A stretch of 64,000 nucleotides of DNA from assembly GCF_012273515.2 (NCBI RefSeq), contig NZ_CP050975.2:4340001-4404000 (forward strand). Direction: 5' to 3'. The first letter of the stretch is position 1. Each line of letters opens with the position of its first letter. This document shows positions 42,143 to 51,022 of the stretch, piece after piece. The notes below the pieces were generated by a model, which saw only the letters and a program-made list of their open reading frames with translations, was not told where the DNA came from and made no database searches. Position numbers and translations under genes: made by a program. Origin of the DNA: Streptomyces sp. RPA4-2. GTDB taxonomy: Bacteria > Actinomycetota > Actinomycetes > Streptomycetales > Streptomycetaceae.

Positions 42143-43063
42143 TCACGGACTCACCCCGCGCCGGCTCGGTGAGGCGCCGTTCGGTACCCCGTAGGGCACG
42201 GGCCGGCCCGTGAACGCGTCCAGGAGGACACGGTCACCGACCCGCCCGGCCAGTCGCACCGTCACCTCCTCGAGGAGCATCACACCGGCGCAGGGGCCTT
42301 CGCGCACCCCGGTGACGAAGGCGGACAGCACCACGCCGCCCCCGGTCTCCAGCACGTGCACGGCGGGGCCGTCGTCGCAGGCCCCGTGCTCGGCCGTCAC
42401 GGTGACCGACCGGCCGTCGCCGGCCACCTCGACCAGCCCGGCGAGGGGCGCCAGTTGGCTCGTGGACACCTCCCGCTGCGGCCCGATCGGCGGCCGGGGG
42501 AGCTTCGAGGGGGCGACGGCTGCCCGCTTGAGCGGGGTGTCGTACCCCTCCAGGGTGAACAGCCAGGCCGGGACAGTCGCCGGACCACGGCTGGTGGCCA
42601 GGGTCATCGCGCCCGGCCTCGCCCCGGTCACCGTCAGGTGCGGACCGTCGTCGCCTCCACGGGCCACGGATTCGTACGCCTCGCGTGCCCCCGTCAACGG
42701 CAGGGCGAGCGGGGCTCCGCTCCTCCACCGCACCGTGCCCTCCGCGGGCCCGGCAGCGGGAAGCGTGCCGCGCAGGACGAAGTTCTGCGTCGTGAAGGCG
42801 CGGGTGTCGGCGCCCGCGTGGAAGCCGCCCGCGGGCGGCTGCACCGCCTCCGCCATCGGGTGGTAGCCGGCACGCCACGTCCGGGCGGCCCCGGAGCCGT
42901 CCCAGGCCTCGGCGACCCGGCGGGCGCGGGCCTCCCTGCGCGCTTCCGAGCCGGTGTCACCGCCGGGTCCGGTGCCGCCGCATCCGGCGACGGCACCGGA
43001 CCCGGCGGCGAGGAGGGCGAGGGCGAGGAACAGGTGGGCGGTGCGTGTGGTCTTCGTACGCAT
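42143..43063 (-). CDS. Putative lipoprotein of unknown function
   Basis: A 306-residue exported protein. The N-terminus (MRTKTTRTAHLFLALALLAA, then GSGAVAGCGGTG) is a lipoprotein signal with the lipidation cysteine near residue 27. The mature part is beta-rich with two further cysteines (HGACDDG and EGPCAGV) that may pair. No known domain was recognised. ATG 43063 has GGGGGA at close spacing. It lies convergent to cssS, 21 bp apart, and 223 bp downstream of an ABC exporter on the same strand; a functional link with it is possible but not shown. Confidence 0.75.
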   Translation of the reverse strand: MRTKTTRTAHLFLALALLAAGSGAVAGCGGTGPGGDTGSEARREARARRVAEAWDGSGAARTWRAGYHPMAEAVQPPAGGFHAGADTRAFTTQNFVLRGTLPAAGPAEGTVRWRSGAPLALPLTGAREAYESVARGGDDGPHLTVTGARPGAMTLATSRGPATVPAWLFTLEGYDTPLKRAAVAPSKLPRPPIGPQREVSTSQLAPLAGLVEVAGDGRSVTVTAEHGACDDGPAVHVLETGGGVVLSAFVTGVREGPCAGVMLLEEVTVRLAGRVGDRVLLDAFTGRPVPYGVPNGASPSRRGVSP

Positions 43064-43286
43064 GGGATCCCCCAGGGAGGCGCATCGGCGGACGGAGTCG
43101 TGCGGGACGGGGCCCGCACCGCACCTGTGACGCCCGGCCCCCGGGCCGCGTTCGATCCGTCCGTCCCGTGGCCGCGCGCGATGCCGCATCGTCACCTCTC
43201 CCCGCCGGGGCGAGCGGGCAGGGCACGGACACCGCACGAACGGCGCGGCGATCCGGCCGGCGACGGCGAGGCCGCCCGCGGCGGAG

Positions 43287-45041
43287 CTAAGCGCTCCGCG
43301 TCACCGGGGAGCCGGACTCCGGCATCGCAAGCCGCGCGTACGCACCGCCCCTCGCCAGCAGTTCGTCGTGTGTCCCGGCCTCCAGGAGCCGGCCGCCGTC
43401 CACGACCAGGATCCGGTCCGCGTCCGGCGCCAGCGACAGGTCGTGCGTGATCATGATGGTGGTGCGGCCCGCCATCAGCCGCCGCAGCGGCCGCACCACT
43501 CGGCGGGCGGCGATCGAGTCGAGCCCGGCGGTCGGCTCGTCGAGGACCAGCACGGGCGCGGCACGCAGCATGGCGCGGGCGATGGCGACGCGCTGGAGCT
43601 GGCCGCCGGAGAGCGTGGCCGTGCCGGGGGCGATCCTCGTGTCGTACCCGTCGGGCAGCGCGCTGACGAAGTCGTGCGCGGCGGCGTCCCGGGCCGCCCG
43701 CTCGATGTCCGCCCGGGACGCCCCGGGCCGGCCGCACTCGATGTTCTCCCGGATCGTGCCGCGCAGGATCAGGGTCTCCTGGGGCAGCAGCGCGACGTTC
43801 TCGCGCAGGAACTCCAGGGACATGTCGGGCAGCGGGACGCCGTCCAGGCGGATCACACCGGCCGTGGGGTCGTAGAAGCGGGTGAGGAGTCTGGAGAGCG
43901 TGGACTTCCCGGCGCCACTCGGACCGGTGACGATGACGAGTTCACCGGGGCCCGCCGTGAAGGTCACGTCGCGCAGCGAATCGCGTTCGGCGCCGGGGTA
44001 GCGGAACGACGCGCCCTGGAAGTGGACCCGGCCGCGCACGGGCCAGGCCGGGACGGGCTCGGCGGGTTCGCTGACGGCGGGTTCGGTGTCCAGGACCTCC
44101 TGGATGCGTTCCGCGCCGGCGGTGGCGGCGGTGAGGGTGAGGCCGAGCCCGCCCAGAGAGCGGATCGGCGGGTACAGGTACCCGAGGAACGCGGCGAAGG
44201 CGAGCAGGCGGCCCAGCGACATGCGCCCCTGGGAGATCTCCCAGACGCCGAGGCCGATCACCACGAGCACGCACAGGGTCTCGACGACCTCGACGACCTG
44301 CTCGTACATCTCACTCGCCCGTGCCCCGCGCACCGACGCCCGCATCCAGGCGCGCGCCTCGCGGTCGAGCCGCAGCTCCTCGGCGTACCGGCGGTTGTAG
44401 GCCTGGGTCAGCACCATGTTGCCGAGCGATTCCTCGACCACGGAGGTGATCGCGCCGTCGGCGGTCCGCTCCTCCTTGGCGGCCTGCCCGATCCGGCCGG
44501 AGAAGTGGCGGGCGGCGACGAGGAGGAGCGGGGCGAGGACGAAGGTGACGAGGGCCAGGTCCCAGCGCAGCCAGAGCGCGGCGGCGGCGTAGAAGACGGC
44601 CGAGAAGACGGCGGAGACCGTGCCGACGGCACCGGACACGACCATCTGCTCGATGGCCTCGACATCACCGGTGAGGCGTTCGACGAGGTCGCCCCGGCGG
44701 TGCCTCTGGAAGAAGTCGGGGGGCAGGTCCTGGACGTGCCGGAAGACGCCCGCGCGCAGGCGCAGGACGAATCTCTCGGCGGTCCACACGGCGAGGGAGT
44801 TGCCGAGGTAGCCGACGGCCGCACCGATCGCGGCCACGCCCAGCCAGGCTCCGGCCGGGCCCCAGAACGCGGCGAGCGAACCCGCCGCGAGCGCGTGGTC
44901 GGTGAGCCGCGCGAAGAGCAGGATCGCGGCCGTCTCGGCGAGCGCGGCCACGACCACACAGCCGACGATCAGCACCAGCCACGCGCGGTCGCCGCGGGTC
45001 AGCGGCCAGAAGCGTGCGAACGCCGCCCGTACTTCCCGCAT
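43287..45041 (-). CDS. ABC exporter (fused membrane and ATPase domains)
   Basis: A 584-residue half-transporter of the MsbA/multidrug type. Six membrane helices lie within about residues 20-300. The nucleotide-binding domain (about 340-575) has Walker A TGPSGAGKST, Q-loop LLPQETLILRGT, signature LSGGQLQRVA, Walker B VLVLDEPTAGLD and H-loop ITHDLS. It probably works as a homodimer exporting a lipid, drug or peptide. No protease domain (C39) is present. Upstream on the same strand lies a 46-residue cationic peptide gene, with a hairpin in between, a layout seen when a small peptide and its exporter are co-regulated. Confidence 0.9.
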   Translation of the reverse strand: MREVRAAFARFWPLTRGDRAWLVLIVGCVVVAALAETAAILLFARLTDHALAAGSLAAFWGPAGAWLGVAAIGAAVGYLGNSLAVWTAERFVLRLRAGVFRHVQDLPPDFFQRHRRGDLVERLTGDVEAIEQMVVSGAVGTVSAVFSAVFYAAAALWLRWDLALVTFVLAPLLLVAARHFSGRIGQAAKEERTADGAITSVVEESLGNMVLTQAYNRRYAEELRLDREARAWMRASVRGARASEMYEQVVEVVETLCVLVVIGLGVWEISQGRMSLGRLLAFAAFLGYLYPPIRSLGGLGLTLTAATAGAERIQEVLDTEPAVSEPAEPVPAWPVRGRVHFQGASFRYPGAERDSLRDVTFTAGPGELVIVTGPSGAGKSTLSRLLTRFYDPTAGVIRLDGVPLPDMSLEFLRENVALLPQETLILRGTIRENIECGRPGASRADIERAARDAAAHDFVSALPDGYDTRIAPGTATLSGGQLQRVAIARAMLRAAPVLVLDEPTAGLDSIAARRVVRPLRRLMAGRTTIMITHDLSLAPDADRILVVDGGRLLEAGTHDELLARGGAYARLAMPESGSPVTRSA

Positions 45042-45087
45042 ATCGACTCAGTTCCCCTTTCCGGTCCTCGAATTGTCGGGCAAGGCC

Positions 45088-45128
45088 GAGGCGGGGCCAC
45101 CGGAATGGAATTCCGGGGACCCCGCCTC
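45088..45128 (-). terminator. Hairpin between cationic peptide and ABC exporter genes
   Basis: A 19-bp stem with two mismatches (45088-45106 with 45110-45128) and a 3-nt loop lies 30 bp after the peptide stop. Partial read-through would give more peptide than exporter. Confidence 0.6.
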
Positions 45129-45157
45129 GTGCACCGCGCGGCGTTCCGTGCGATCTG

Positions 45158-45298
45158 CTAGCGACCCTGACGGCCCACCGGGCGCGGCTTCGGGGCCGCC
45201 TTCTTCGCACCGTGCTTCGGCGTCGGCCCGGCCGCGTGCCGGGGGGCCGGGGCGGCCTTGTGGATGCGCTTGACCGGGGCGATCTTGTGGAAGCTCAT
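45158..45298 (-). CDS. 46-residue cationic Pro/Lys/His-rich peptide
   Basis: A small protein starting MSFHKIAPVKRIHK and continuing with Ala-Pro/Lys/His/Arg-rich sequence (AAPAPRHAAG, AKKAAPKPRPVGRQGR). It has no acidic residues, no cysteine and only one threonine and one serine. ATG 45298 has the strong site AAGGAG; the open frame to 45370 is not used. It could be a nucleic-acid-binding peptide or an exported cationic peptide for the ABC exporter 117 bp downstream. Neither is shown. The low-complexity composition resembles the basic tail of the protein at 4470-5060. Confidence 0.6.
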   Translation of the reverse strand: MSFHKIAPVKRIHKAAPAPRHAAGPTPKHGAKKAAPKPRPVGRQGR

Positions 45299-45546
45299 GG
45301 GTTGCTCCTTGTTCGGTGCGGGCGAATTCCCTTTGCCGTCCGCGCTGTTCGCTTTCGACATGGAAAACACTACGGCGCCCCGGAGCCGGAAATCGCCAAT
45401 TCCACTGAGACCTGCATGAATTGCGACTGAAAGAAGTTCTCAGGACGACAGAGGAACCAACCGGCCGCTCACACAGAATTTATGACGCCCCTCGCCCGGA
45501 ACTTACCGAAGCAATGCCCGGTCCGATTGAATTCAGCGGGGTTTCG

Positions 45547-46863
45547 TCAACGCCCGACCGACAGTCCCGTCCCCGTCACGTCGACCCGTATCCCGTCCCG
45601 CTCCACCCGTACGTCCCGCAGCCGGATCCGTCCGTCCGCCGGATGCGGCAGCCGGAAACCGAGCGAGAGCTGGTCGACGAGGACGGGGCGGGTCAGGCGG
45701 GAGAGGCCGTCGAGCAGAGCCGGGTCCAGCCCCAGCCGCTTCAGGAGTTCGGGGTGGGCCGCCGCCACGTCGAGGAGGTTCAGGCGCATCGCCTGCCGGA
45801 CGAAGGTCCGCGATCCCGTCAGGGACGCGAGCTCGGTGTCGTCGCGCAGCGCCCGGCGCACCGCCGTGTCCGGGACCCCGAGCCTGCGGACGACCGACGG
45901 GACGGACAGCAGCGCCCTCGCCCTGGCGGTCTGGCCGGCGAGGCGGGCCGCCGAGCGCGGGGTGAGGTGGAGGCCCTCGGAGGGGCGGGCGCCGGGGCGG
46001 TACGTCGCCAGGTCACCGATGTCCAGGCGCATTCCGTCGATGTGGGTGGAGATGCCGCGCGTCCCGTCGCGCCGGATGCGTGCGTCGGCCCGTAGTCCCA
46101 GCTCGTGTCCGGCGACCGGCAGGGTGCCGCGCGCACGCACCTGGTCGCGGCCGTGTCCGGTGAACGTCACCTGGGAGGAGCCGAGTTCGCGGTTCAGGTC
46201 GTCGAAGGAGAGCAGTACCTCGCCGTGCAGCTCGGGGATGCGGGCGCCGTGCACGTCGGCCGGTCCGTCGCTGTCGAGCCGTACCCGTGTCGCGGTCGCC
46301 GACACCTTCGCCAGGGAGACCCGGTCGGCGGCCACGTCCGGCACGGTCACCCGCACCGAGTCCAGCCGGTCGTCGGCGAGTTGGGTCAGGAAGGGGAAGC
46401 CCCCGATCTCGACCTCGGGCGCGGCGGTCAGGTGCAGCTGGTCCTCGAGGGTCCGCGAGGCCTTGTGTTCGGCGTACAGCAGCGCCCAGCGGTCGGCGAG
46501 GGTGAGGAACGCGGCGAGGGTCACGACGAGGACGGCCGCCTTCATCGCGAACGGCAGGCCCGCGAGGTGCCTGCGGCGGCGCCGGCTGCCCCGGCGGTGG
46601 TTGGGCGGCGACCACGCCTCGTCCGGCTCCTCGTACGGCGGGCCGTCCGGCCCGCCGTCCGGCCCGGTCTCCGGCTCGTCCTCGTGGAGGAAGTCCTCCA
46701 GCGGGCCCGCGCCACCGAGGGCGCCCAGTTCGTCGTACGGGTTCGGGTAGCGGTCCGGCGGGTCGTCCTGGAGGTCGTACGGGTGGTCGTACGGGTGGTC
46801 GTACGCGTTCGACTGGTGGTCGTCCGGAAAGGGATGCGCTGTCATGCGGTGGGGGGTACGCAT
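45547..46863 (-). CDS. DUF2993 (LmeA-like) membrane protein with acidic N-terminal tail
   Basis: A 438-residue protein. Residues 1-110 are an Asp/Pro/Tyr-rich disordered tail with HPYDHPYD repeats. A basic stretch (RRGSRRRRRH) and membrane helix (about 118-140) follow, then a DUF2993 domain (VEIGGFPFLTQLADDRLDSV). It is related to the smaller LmeA-like protein at 30365-31111 (shared GFPFLTQ motif), but with an added cytoplasmic tail and a longer C-terminal region. Phospholipid binding is known for LmeA; the role here is unknown. ATG 46863 is used; ATG 46845 is an alternative. Confidence 0.75.
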   Translation of the reverse strand: MRTPHRMTAHPFPDDHQSNAYDHPYDHPYDLQDDPPDRYPNPYDELGALGGAGPLEDFLHEDEPETGPDGGPDGPPYEEPDEAWSPPNHRRGSRRRRRHLAGLPFAMKAAVLVVTLAAFLTLADRWALLYAEHKASRTLEDQLHLTAAPEVEIGGFPFLTQLADDRLDSVRVTVPDVAADRVSLAKVSATATRVRLDSDGPADVHGARIPELHGEVLLSFDDLNRELGSSQVTFTGHGRDQVRARGTLPVAGHELGLRADARIRRDGTRGISTHIDGMRLDIGDLATYRPGARPSEGLHLTPRSAARLAGQTARARALLSVPSVVRRLGVPDTAVRRALRDDTELASLTGSRTFVRQAMRLNLLDVAAAHPELLKRLGLDPALLDGLSRLTRPVLVDQLSLGFRLPHPADGRIRLRDVRVERDGIRVDVTGTGLSVGR

Positions 46864-46964
46864 CGTCTCATCCGACCATGCGTACCGCCCCCGACCGCAA
46901 CCGCAACCGTGCGGATGCGATCTACTTCACGATCTTCGCCGGTGCCGGTGTCCGGCCCCGGCGG

Positions 46965-48764
46965 CTACCGAACGACCGTGACACGGTCCGCCGAGGGCAC
47001 CGGATACGGCGCCGTGGCGGAGGAGTTGGCCGTCAGGTAGGTCTCGAAGGCGGCCAGGTCGTCGCCGCCGACCAGGACGTTCGTGCCCTTGCCGAGTTCG
47101 GCGAAGCCGTCACCGCCGCCCGCGAGGAAGGAGTTCATCGCGACGCGGTAGCCGGCCGCCGGGTCGATCGCCATGCCGTCGAGCTTGACCGAGCCGGCCA
47201 CCACGCGGGCGGCGCCCGTCATGGTGAGGTCGAGCGTGTAGGTCAGGCCCTTGGAGATCTGCAGGATCTTCGGCGCTGCCTCGTTGGCTCCGCTGACCTG
47301 CTGCTGGAGTGCGGTGATCAGCTGAGCGCCGGTGAGGCTCACCAGGTTGACGGTGTTGGCGAACGGCTGCACCGTGTACGCCTCCCCGTACGTCACCACT
47401 CCGTCGCCCTCGCCGCCGCTCGCGGTGTAGGTGAGCCCGGCGCGGATGCCGCCCGGGTTCATCAGCGCGATGTCGGCCTCCGGGTCGACCGACCTGGCGT
47501 ACGCGAGCTGCGCGTCGGCGATCATGTCGCCGAGCGGGGACTCGGTGCCGGCGTTGCCGATCTCGCCCGCGATGTAGCCGATGGGGCGCGAGGCGATGGG
47601 GGCGGCGAGGGTGTTCCACTTCGCGATCAGGCTCGTCATGTCGGCGGCCTTCGCGACGTCACGGGTGACCACGTGGTTCGCGGACTTCACGGCCGTCCGC
47701 GCGATGTCGCCCGTCCAGCGGTCGTACGTCAGCGTGGTGTCCGTGTAGAGACGGCCGAAGGAGGAGGCCGACGTCACCATCCGGGGGTTGCCCGCCGGGT
47801 CCGGGATCGTGCACGCGTACGCCTGGTGGGTGTGGCCGGTGACCAGCGCGTCCACGGCCGGCGTGACGTTCTTCGCGATGTCGACGATCGGGCCCGAGAT
47901 GCCGTCGCCCGCGCCGGGGCTGTCGCAGTCGTAGTTGTACGCCGTGGAGGCGGGCGCACCGCCCTCGTGGATCAGCGCGACGATCGACTTCACGCCCTGG
48001 CGCTGGAGCACCTTGGCGTACTTGTTGATCGTCTCGACCTCGTCACCGAACTTGAGGCCCTTGACGCCCTCCGCCGACACGATGTTCGGGGTGCCTTCGA
48101 GGGTCACCCCGATGAAGCCGACCTTGACGCCGTTCTTCTTCCACACCCAGTAGGGCTTGAGGATCGGCTTGCCGGTCTTCTCGCCGGTGACGTTCGCGGC
48201 GAGGTAGGGGAAGTCGGCGCCCTGGAACTTCGCCTTCTTGTCGTAGCAGCCGTCCGTGGGGTGGCAGCCGCCGTTCTGCAGGCGGGCCAGCTCCTTGGCA
48301 CCCTCGTCGAACTCGTGGTTGCCGACGCTCGTCACGTCCAGGTCGAGCTTGTTCAGCGCGTCGATCGTCGGCTCGTCGTGGAAGAGCCCGGAGAGCAGCG
48401 GGGAGGCGCCGACCATGTCGCCCGCGGCGGCCGTGATCGAGTACTTGTTGCCCTTGCGCGCGTCGCGCAGATGCGTGGCGAGGTACTCGACACCGCCCGC
48501 GTCGATCGACTTCGCCGACCCGTCCGCCTGCAGCTCCGTGACCCGGCCGGAGGAACCCGACGGCGGTTCCAGGTTGCCGTGCAGGTCGTTGAAGGACAGC
48601 AGTTGTACGTCCTGGTAGCGGCCGCTGCCGTGGTGGTGCCGGGCGCTCGCCCTGTCCTGCCCCGCGCTCGCCGGCAGCGCGGCGGCCAGGGCGGCGACGG
48701 TGGCCAGGCCCGCGGCGCCCGCGAGGAGGCGATGGGTACGTCTGTTCCGGAACGTCGGCGGCAT
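46965..48764 (-). CDS. Secreted 5'-nucleotidase/2',3'-cyclic phosphodiesterase
   Basis: A 599-residue exported enzyme releasing phosphate from nucleotides. It has a signal peptide (about 1-36), a metallophosphatase domain with LLSFNDLHGN, AAGDMVGASPLLSGLF, TSVGNHEFDEG and VTGHTHQ, and a C-terminal 5'-nucleotidase domain (MNPGGIRAGLTY, YTVQPFANTVNLV, NSFLAGGGDGFAEL). This gene type belongs to the phosphate-starvation set in Streptomyces, consistent with ppk and pstS farther right. No PHO box was recognised upstream by eye. It is divergent from mshD. Confidence 0.93.
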   Translation of the reverse strand: MPPTFRNRRTHRLLAGAAGLATVAALAAALPASAGQDRASARHHHGSGRYQDVQLLSFNDLHGNLEPPSGSSGRVTELQADGSAKSIDAGGVEYLATHLRDARKGNKYSITAAAGDMVGASPLLSGLFHDEPTIDALNKLDLDVTSVGNHEFDEGAKELARLQNGGCHPTDGCYDKKAKFQGADFPYLAANVTGEKTGKPILKPYWVWKKNGVKVGFIGVTLEGTPNIVSAEGVKGLKFGDEVETINKYAKVLQRQGVKSIVALIHEGGAPASTAYNYDCDSPGAGDGISGPIVDIAKNVTPAVDALVTGHTHQAYACTIPDPAGNPRMVTSASSFGRLYTDTTLTYDRWTGDIARTAVKSANHVVTRDVAKAADMTSLIAKWNTLAAPIASRPIGYIAGEIGNAGTESPLGDMIADAQLAYARSVDPEADIALMNPGGIRAGLTYTASGGEGDGVVTYGEAYTVQPFANTVNLVSLTGAQLITALQQQVSGANEAAPKILQISKGLTYTLDLTMTGAARVVAGSVKLDGMAIDPAAGYRVAMNSFLAGGGDGFAELGKGTNVLVGGDDLAAFETYLTANSSATAPYPVPSADRVTVVR

Positions 48765-49032
48765 GGGATCCCCCCTGGAGAACGGTGAGAGCCACGAGTG
48801 TCACGATCGCTGTGCGACGGCTGTGGCTTTGCACGCACTTTAGAATCAACGCGCGTAGCACACCAGGGGGTTCGGGGTTACGGACTGGTTGCCATCGCCT
48901 CACCGGGAGGCACCGGCGCGGGGACCCGCGCAGGGGGGCCCGCGAGGCGACGCACCCGGAGTCGACGTGTGGCACCGCGCCGTCCGGGAGGCCGCCCGTC
49001 CCGCCACGCTCCACATCCACCCCGCCCAACTC
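48765..49032. other. Control region between 5'-nucleotidase and mshD
   Basis: This region, 304 bp in all up to 49068, separates divergent genes. It contains a lower-GC patch (GCACTTTAGAATCAACGCG, about 48835-48853) that may hold the nucleotidase promoter. The mshD promoter is listed separately. Confidence 0.35.
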
Positions 49033-49061
49033 CTTGTCCGGAAAAGACCGCGCCGTACCCT
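49033..49061 (+). promoter_or_regulatory. mshD promoter (leaderless)
   Basis: TTGTCC (49033-49038), 17-bp spacer and TACCCT (49056-49061) form a good vegetative promoter. The ATG lies 7 bp after the -10 box and has no Shine-Dalgarno sequence, so the mRNA is probably leaderless. Confidence 0.65.
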
Positions 49062-49068
49062 CGTATCC

Positions 49069-49995
49069 ATGACCAGCGACGACACCGCACCCCCCGCGCT
49101 CTCCCGCTCCATCGAGACCTCCGCCGCGCTCTCCCCGGCGCAGGCCGAGGACGTGCTCCGGCTCCTCTCGGAGGCCGCCCTGGCCGACGGACAGCAGGCG
49201 GTCTCCGAGCAGGGTCGGCTCCAGCTGAAGCGCGGCGCGCGCGAGGGCGTACGGCACCTGCTGCTGACCCTCGGCGACGTGCTGGTCGGATACGCCCAGT
49301 TGGAGGACACCGATCCGGTGGAGGCCCCGGCCGCCGAGCTGGTCGTGCACCCGGCGCACCGTGGGCACGGCCACGGACGGGCGCTGGGTTCGGCGCTGCT
49401 CGCCGAGTCCGGCAAGCGGCTGCGGGTGTGGGCGCACGGCGGCCACTCCGCGGCCCGGCACCTCGCCCAGGTCCTCGGACTCACCCTCTTCCGCGAACTG
49501 CGCCAGCTGCGAAGGCCGTTGACCGACCTCGACCTGCCCGAGCCGAAGCTCCCGGACGGGGTGCGCGTCCGTGCCTTCGTGCCGGGCCGGGACGACGCCG
49601 CCTGGCTCGCCCTGAACGCCGAGGCCTTCGCCCACCATCCCGAGCAGGGCGCCCTCACCCAGCGCGACCTGGACGACCGCATGGCCGAGCCGTGGTTCGA
49701 CCCGGCCGGGTTCTTCCTCGCCCTGCGCGGCGACGAACTCGTCGGCTTCCACTGGACGAAGGTCCACGCCACGGAGGGCCTCGGCGAGGTCTACGTCCTC
49801 GGGGTCAGCCCGGCCGCCCAGGGCGGCGGCCTCGGCAAGGCCCTCACCACGATCGGGCTCCGCCATCTCGCGGCGCAGGCCCTGCCGACCGCCATGCTCT
49901 ACGTCGACGCCGACAACAGCGCGGCCGTCGCCGTGTACGAGCGGCTCGGTTTCGTCACCCACGAGACGGACCTGATGTACCGCAGCGAGTCCTGA
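49069..49995 (+). CDS. mshD: Mycothiol synthase
   Basis: A 308-residue enzyme that acetylates Cys-GlcN-Ins with acetyl-CoA to make mycothiol, the main low-molecular-weight thiol of actinobacteria. It has two tandem GNAT domains. The N-terminal one shows AAELVVHPAHRGHGHGRALG. The C-terminal active one has YVLGVSPAAQGGGLGKALTT and LYVDADNSAAVAVYERLGF. The length and the ending (VTHETDLMY) are typical. ATG 49069 is probably leaderless. The upstream frame to 48889 is not used. A hairpin at 50125-50156 lies between it and the convergent ABC operon. Confidence 0.95.
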   Translation: MTSDDTAPPALSRSIETSAALSPAQAEDVLRLLSEAALADGQQAVSEQGRLQLKRGAREGVRHLLLTLGDVLVGYAQLEDTDPVEAPAAELVVHPAHRGHGHGRALGSALLAESGKRLRVWAHGGHSAARHLAQVLGLTLFRELRQLRRPLTDLDLPEPKLPDGVRVRAFVPGRDDAAWLALNAEAFAHHPEQGALTQRDLDDRMAEPWFDPAGFFLALRGDELVGFHWTKVHATEGLGEVYVLGVSPAAQGGGLGKALTTIGLRHLAAQALPTAMLYVDADNSAAVAVYERLGFVTHETDLMYRSES

Positions 49996-50124
49996 CGGAG
50001 CGGAGCTGGGCGGCACCTGCATGTCCGGGGCGAGGACCGACCCTGTCCGGACGGGGTCCCGCGCACCCCGTGGGCCGTATCGAGGAACGGTCCGATGCCA
50101 TCCGCGGGGGTCAGCCCCGACCCG

Positions 50125-50156
50125 GGCGGCCCCACGCGTCAGGAGCCGGGGCCGCC
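50125..50156. terminator. Hairpin between mshD and convergent ABC operon
   Basis: A perfect 9-bp stem (GGCGGCCCC, GGGGCCGCC) with a 14-nt loop in the 243-bp gap between the convergent genes. Confidence 0.5.
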
Positions 50157-50238
50157 GCATCCGGGGCGGACTCGGCGCACCCGAGCGGCGGTGACCTGCC
50201 CGGGCGGGCCCGGCGCCGGGCGGCCGGGGGCCGGGCCG

Positions 50239-50883
50239 TCAGCGGCGGGCGGGTACCGTCCGCCGCCACGTCCGTACCGGTTCGGTGCAGCACACCGCGC
50301 AGAGCAGTGCCGCAACGGCCAGGATCGCCGCCCACCGCTCGTGCGCGGCGTCCCAGTGCGGGTCGTTCACGGACACGATCAGCGCCCATCGCCCGGGCAG
50401 CAGCAGGGTCGGCACCGTCATGGCGATGACCAGCAGCCCGGTCGCGACGGCCGGCCCCGGCTCGGCCCGGTCCGTGAACCGCACGGCGGCGGACGCGGCG
50501 GCCAGGGCGGTCGCGGCGATCGCGGCCGCCTCCAGCGTGAGGGCGCCGGCCGGGGGCCGCGCCTGCCCCGGTACGAGGAGCAGCGCGACCGTCCACCAGA
50601 GCGCGGCGGCCGGGGCCACCAGCGCCATCCGCAGGCCGCTGCGCAGCGGCCTGCGGGCCGGTACCGGCGCGGTGGTGTGCCGCGCCGGGTCGTCCAGCAG
50701 GAACGCCAGGCCCACACCGAGGACGAGCGCGGCTCCCCGCAGCAGGTTGAGACACAGCCACGGATCCGGCTGACCGGACAGCAGGCGCGGGATCCCGGCC
50801 AGCAGGAGCCCGAGACCGCCGCAGGCCGCGAGGGCCCTTCGGGGCAGGGTGCGCCAGACGGGCCGCAGAAGGGCGCGGATCAC
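50239..50883 (-). CDS. Membrane protein, last gene of the ECF sigma/ABC operon
   Basis: A 214-residue protein with about six hydrophobic segments (for example ALAACGGLGLLLAGIP, LLRGAALVLGVGLAFLLDD, ALVAPAAALWWTVALLLVPG). No transporter family is recognised, but its place after an ABC permease suggests a membrane subunit. GTG 50883 follows GGGGAG at 6 nt. The open frame to 51042 overlaps the preceding gene and is not used. A 139-bp gap separates it from the upstream gene, so its place in the operon is likely but not certain. Confidence 0.6.
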   Translation of the reverse strand: MIRALLRPVWRTLPRRALAACGGLGLLLAGIPRLLSGQPDPWLCLNLLRGAALVLGVGLAFLLDDPARHTTAPVPARRPLRSGLRMALVAPAAALWWTVALLLVPGQARPPAGALTLEAAAIAATALAAASAAVRFTDRAEPGPAVATGLLVIAMTVPTLLLPGRWALIVSVNDPHWDAAHERWAAILAVAALLCAVCCTEPVRTWRRTVPARR

Positions 50884-51022
50884 GACGTACTCCCCGTTCG
50901 TCCGCTCACTGTCCGCGCGCTCGCGCTTCGCACACCGGCCGTTCCTGCGCTCGCTGTTCGTACGCTCGCACCTCGCCCACCCACGATTGGCGAGGTCGCG
51001 TCCGTGTCCGTGTCCGGCGCGG

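Noticed and set aside
48765..49032. PHO box before the secreted 5'-nucleotidase
   Set aside because: Phosphate control is expected, but no 11-bp-period GTTCACC repeats were found in the gap, unlike at pstS.
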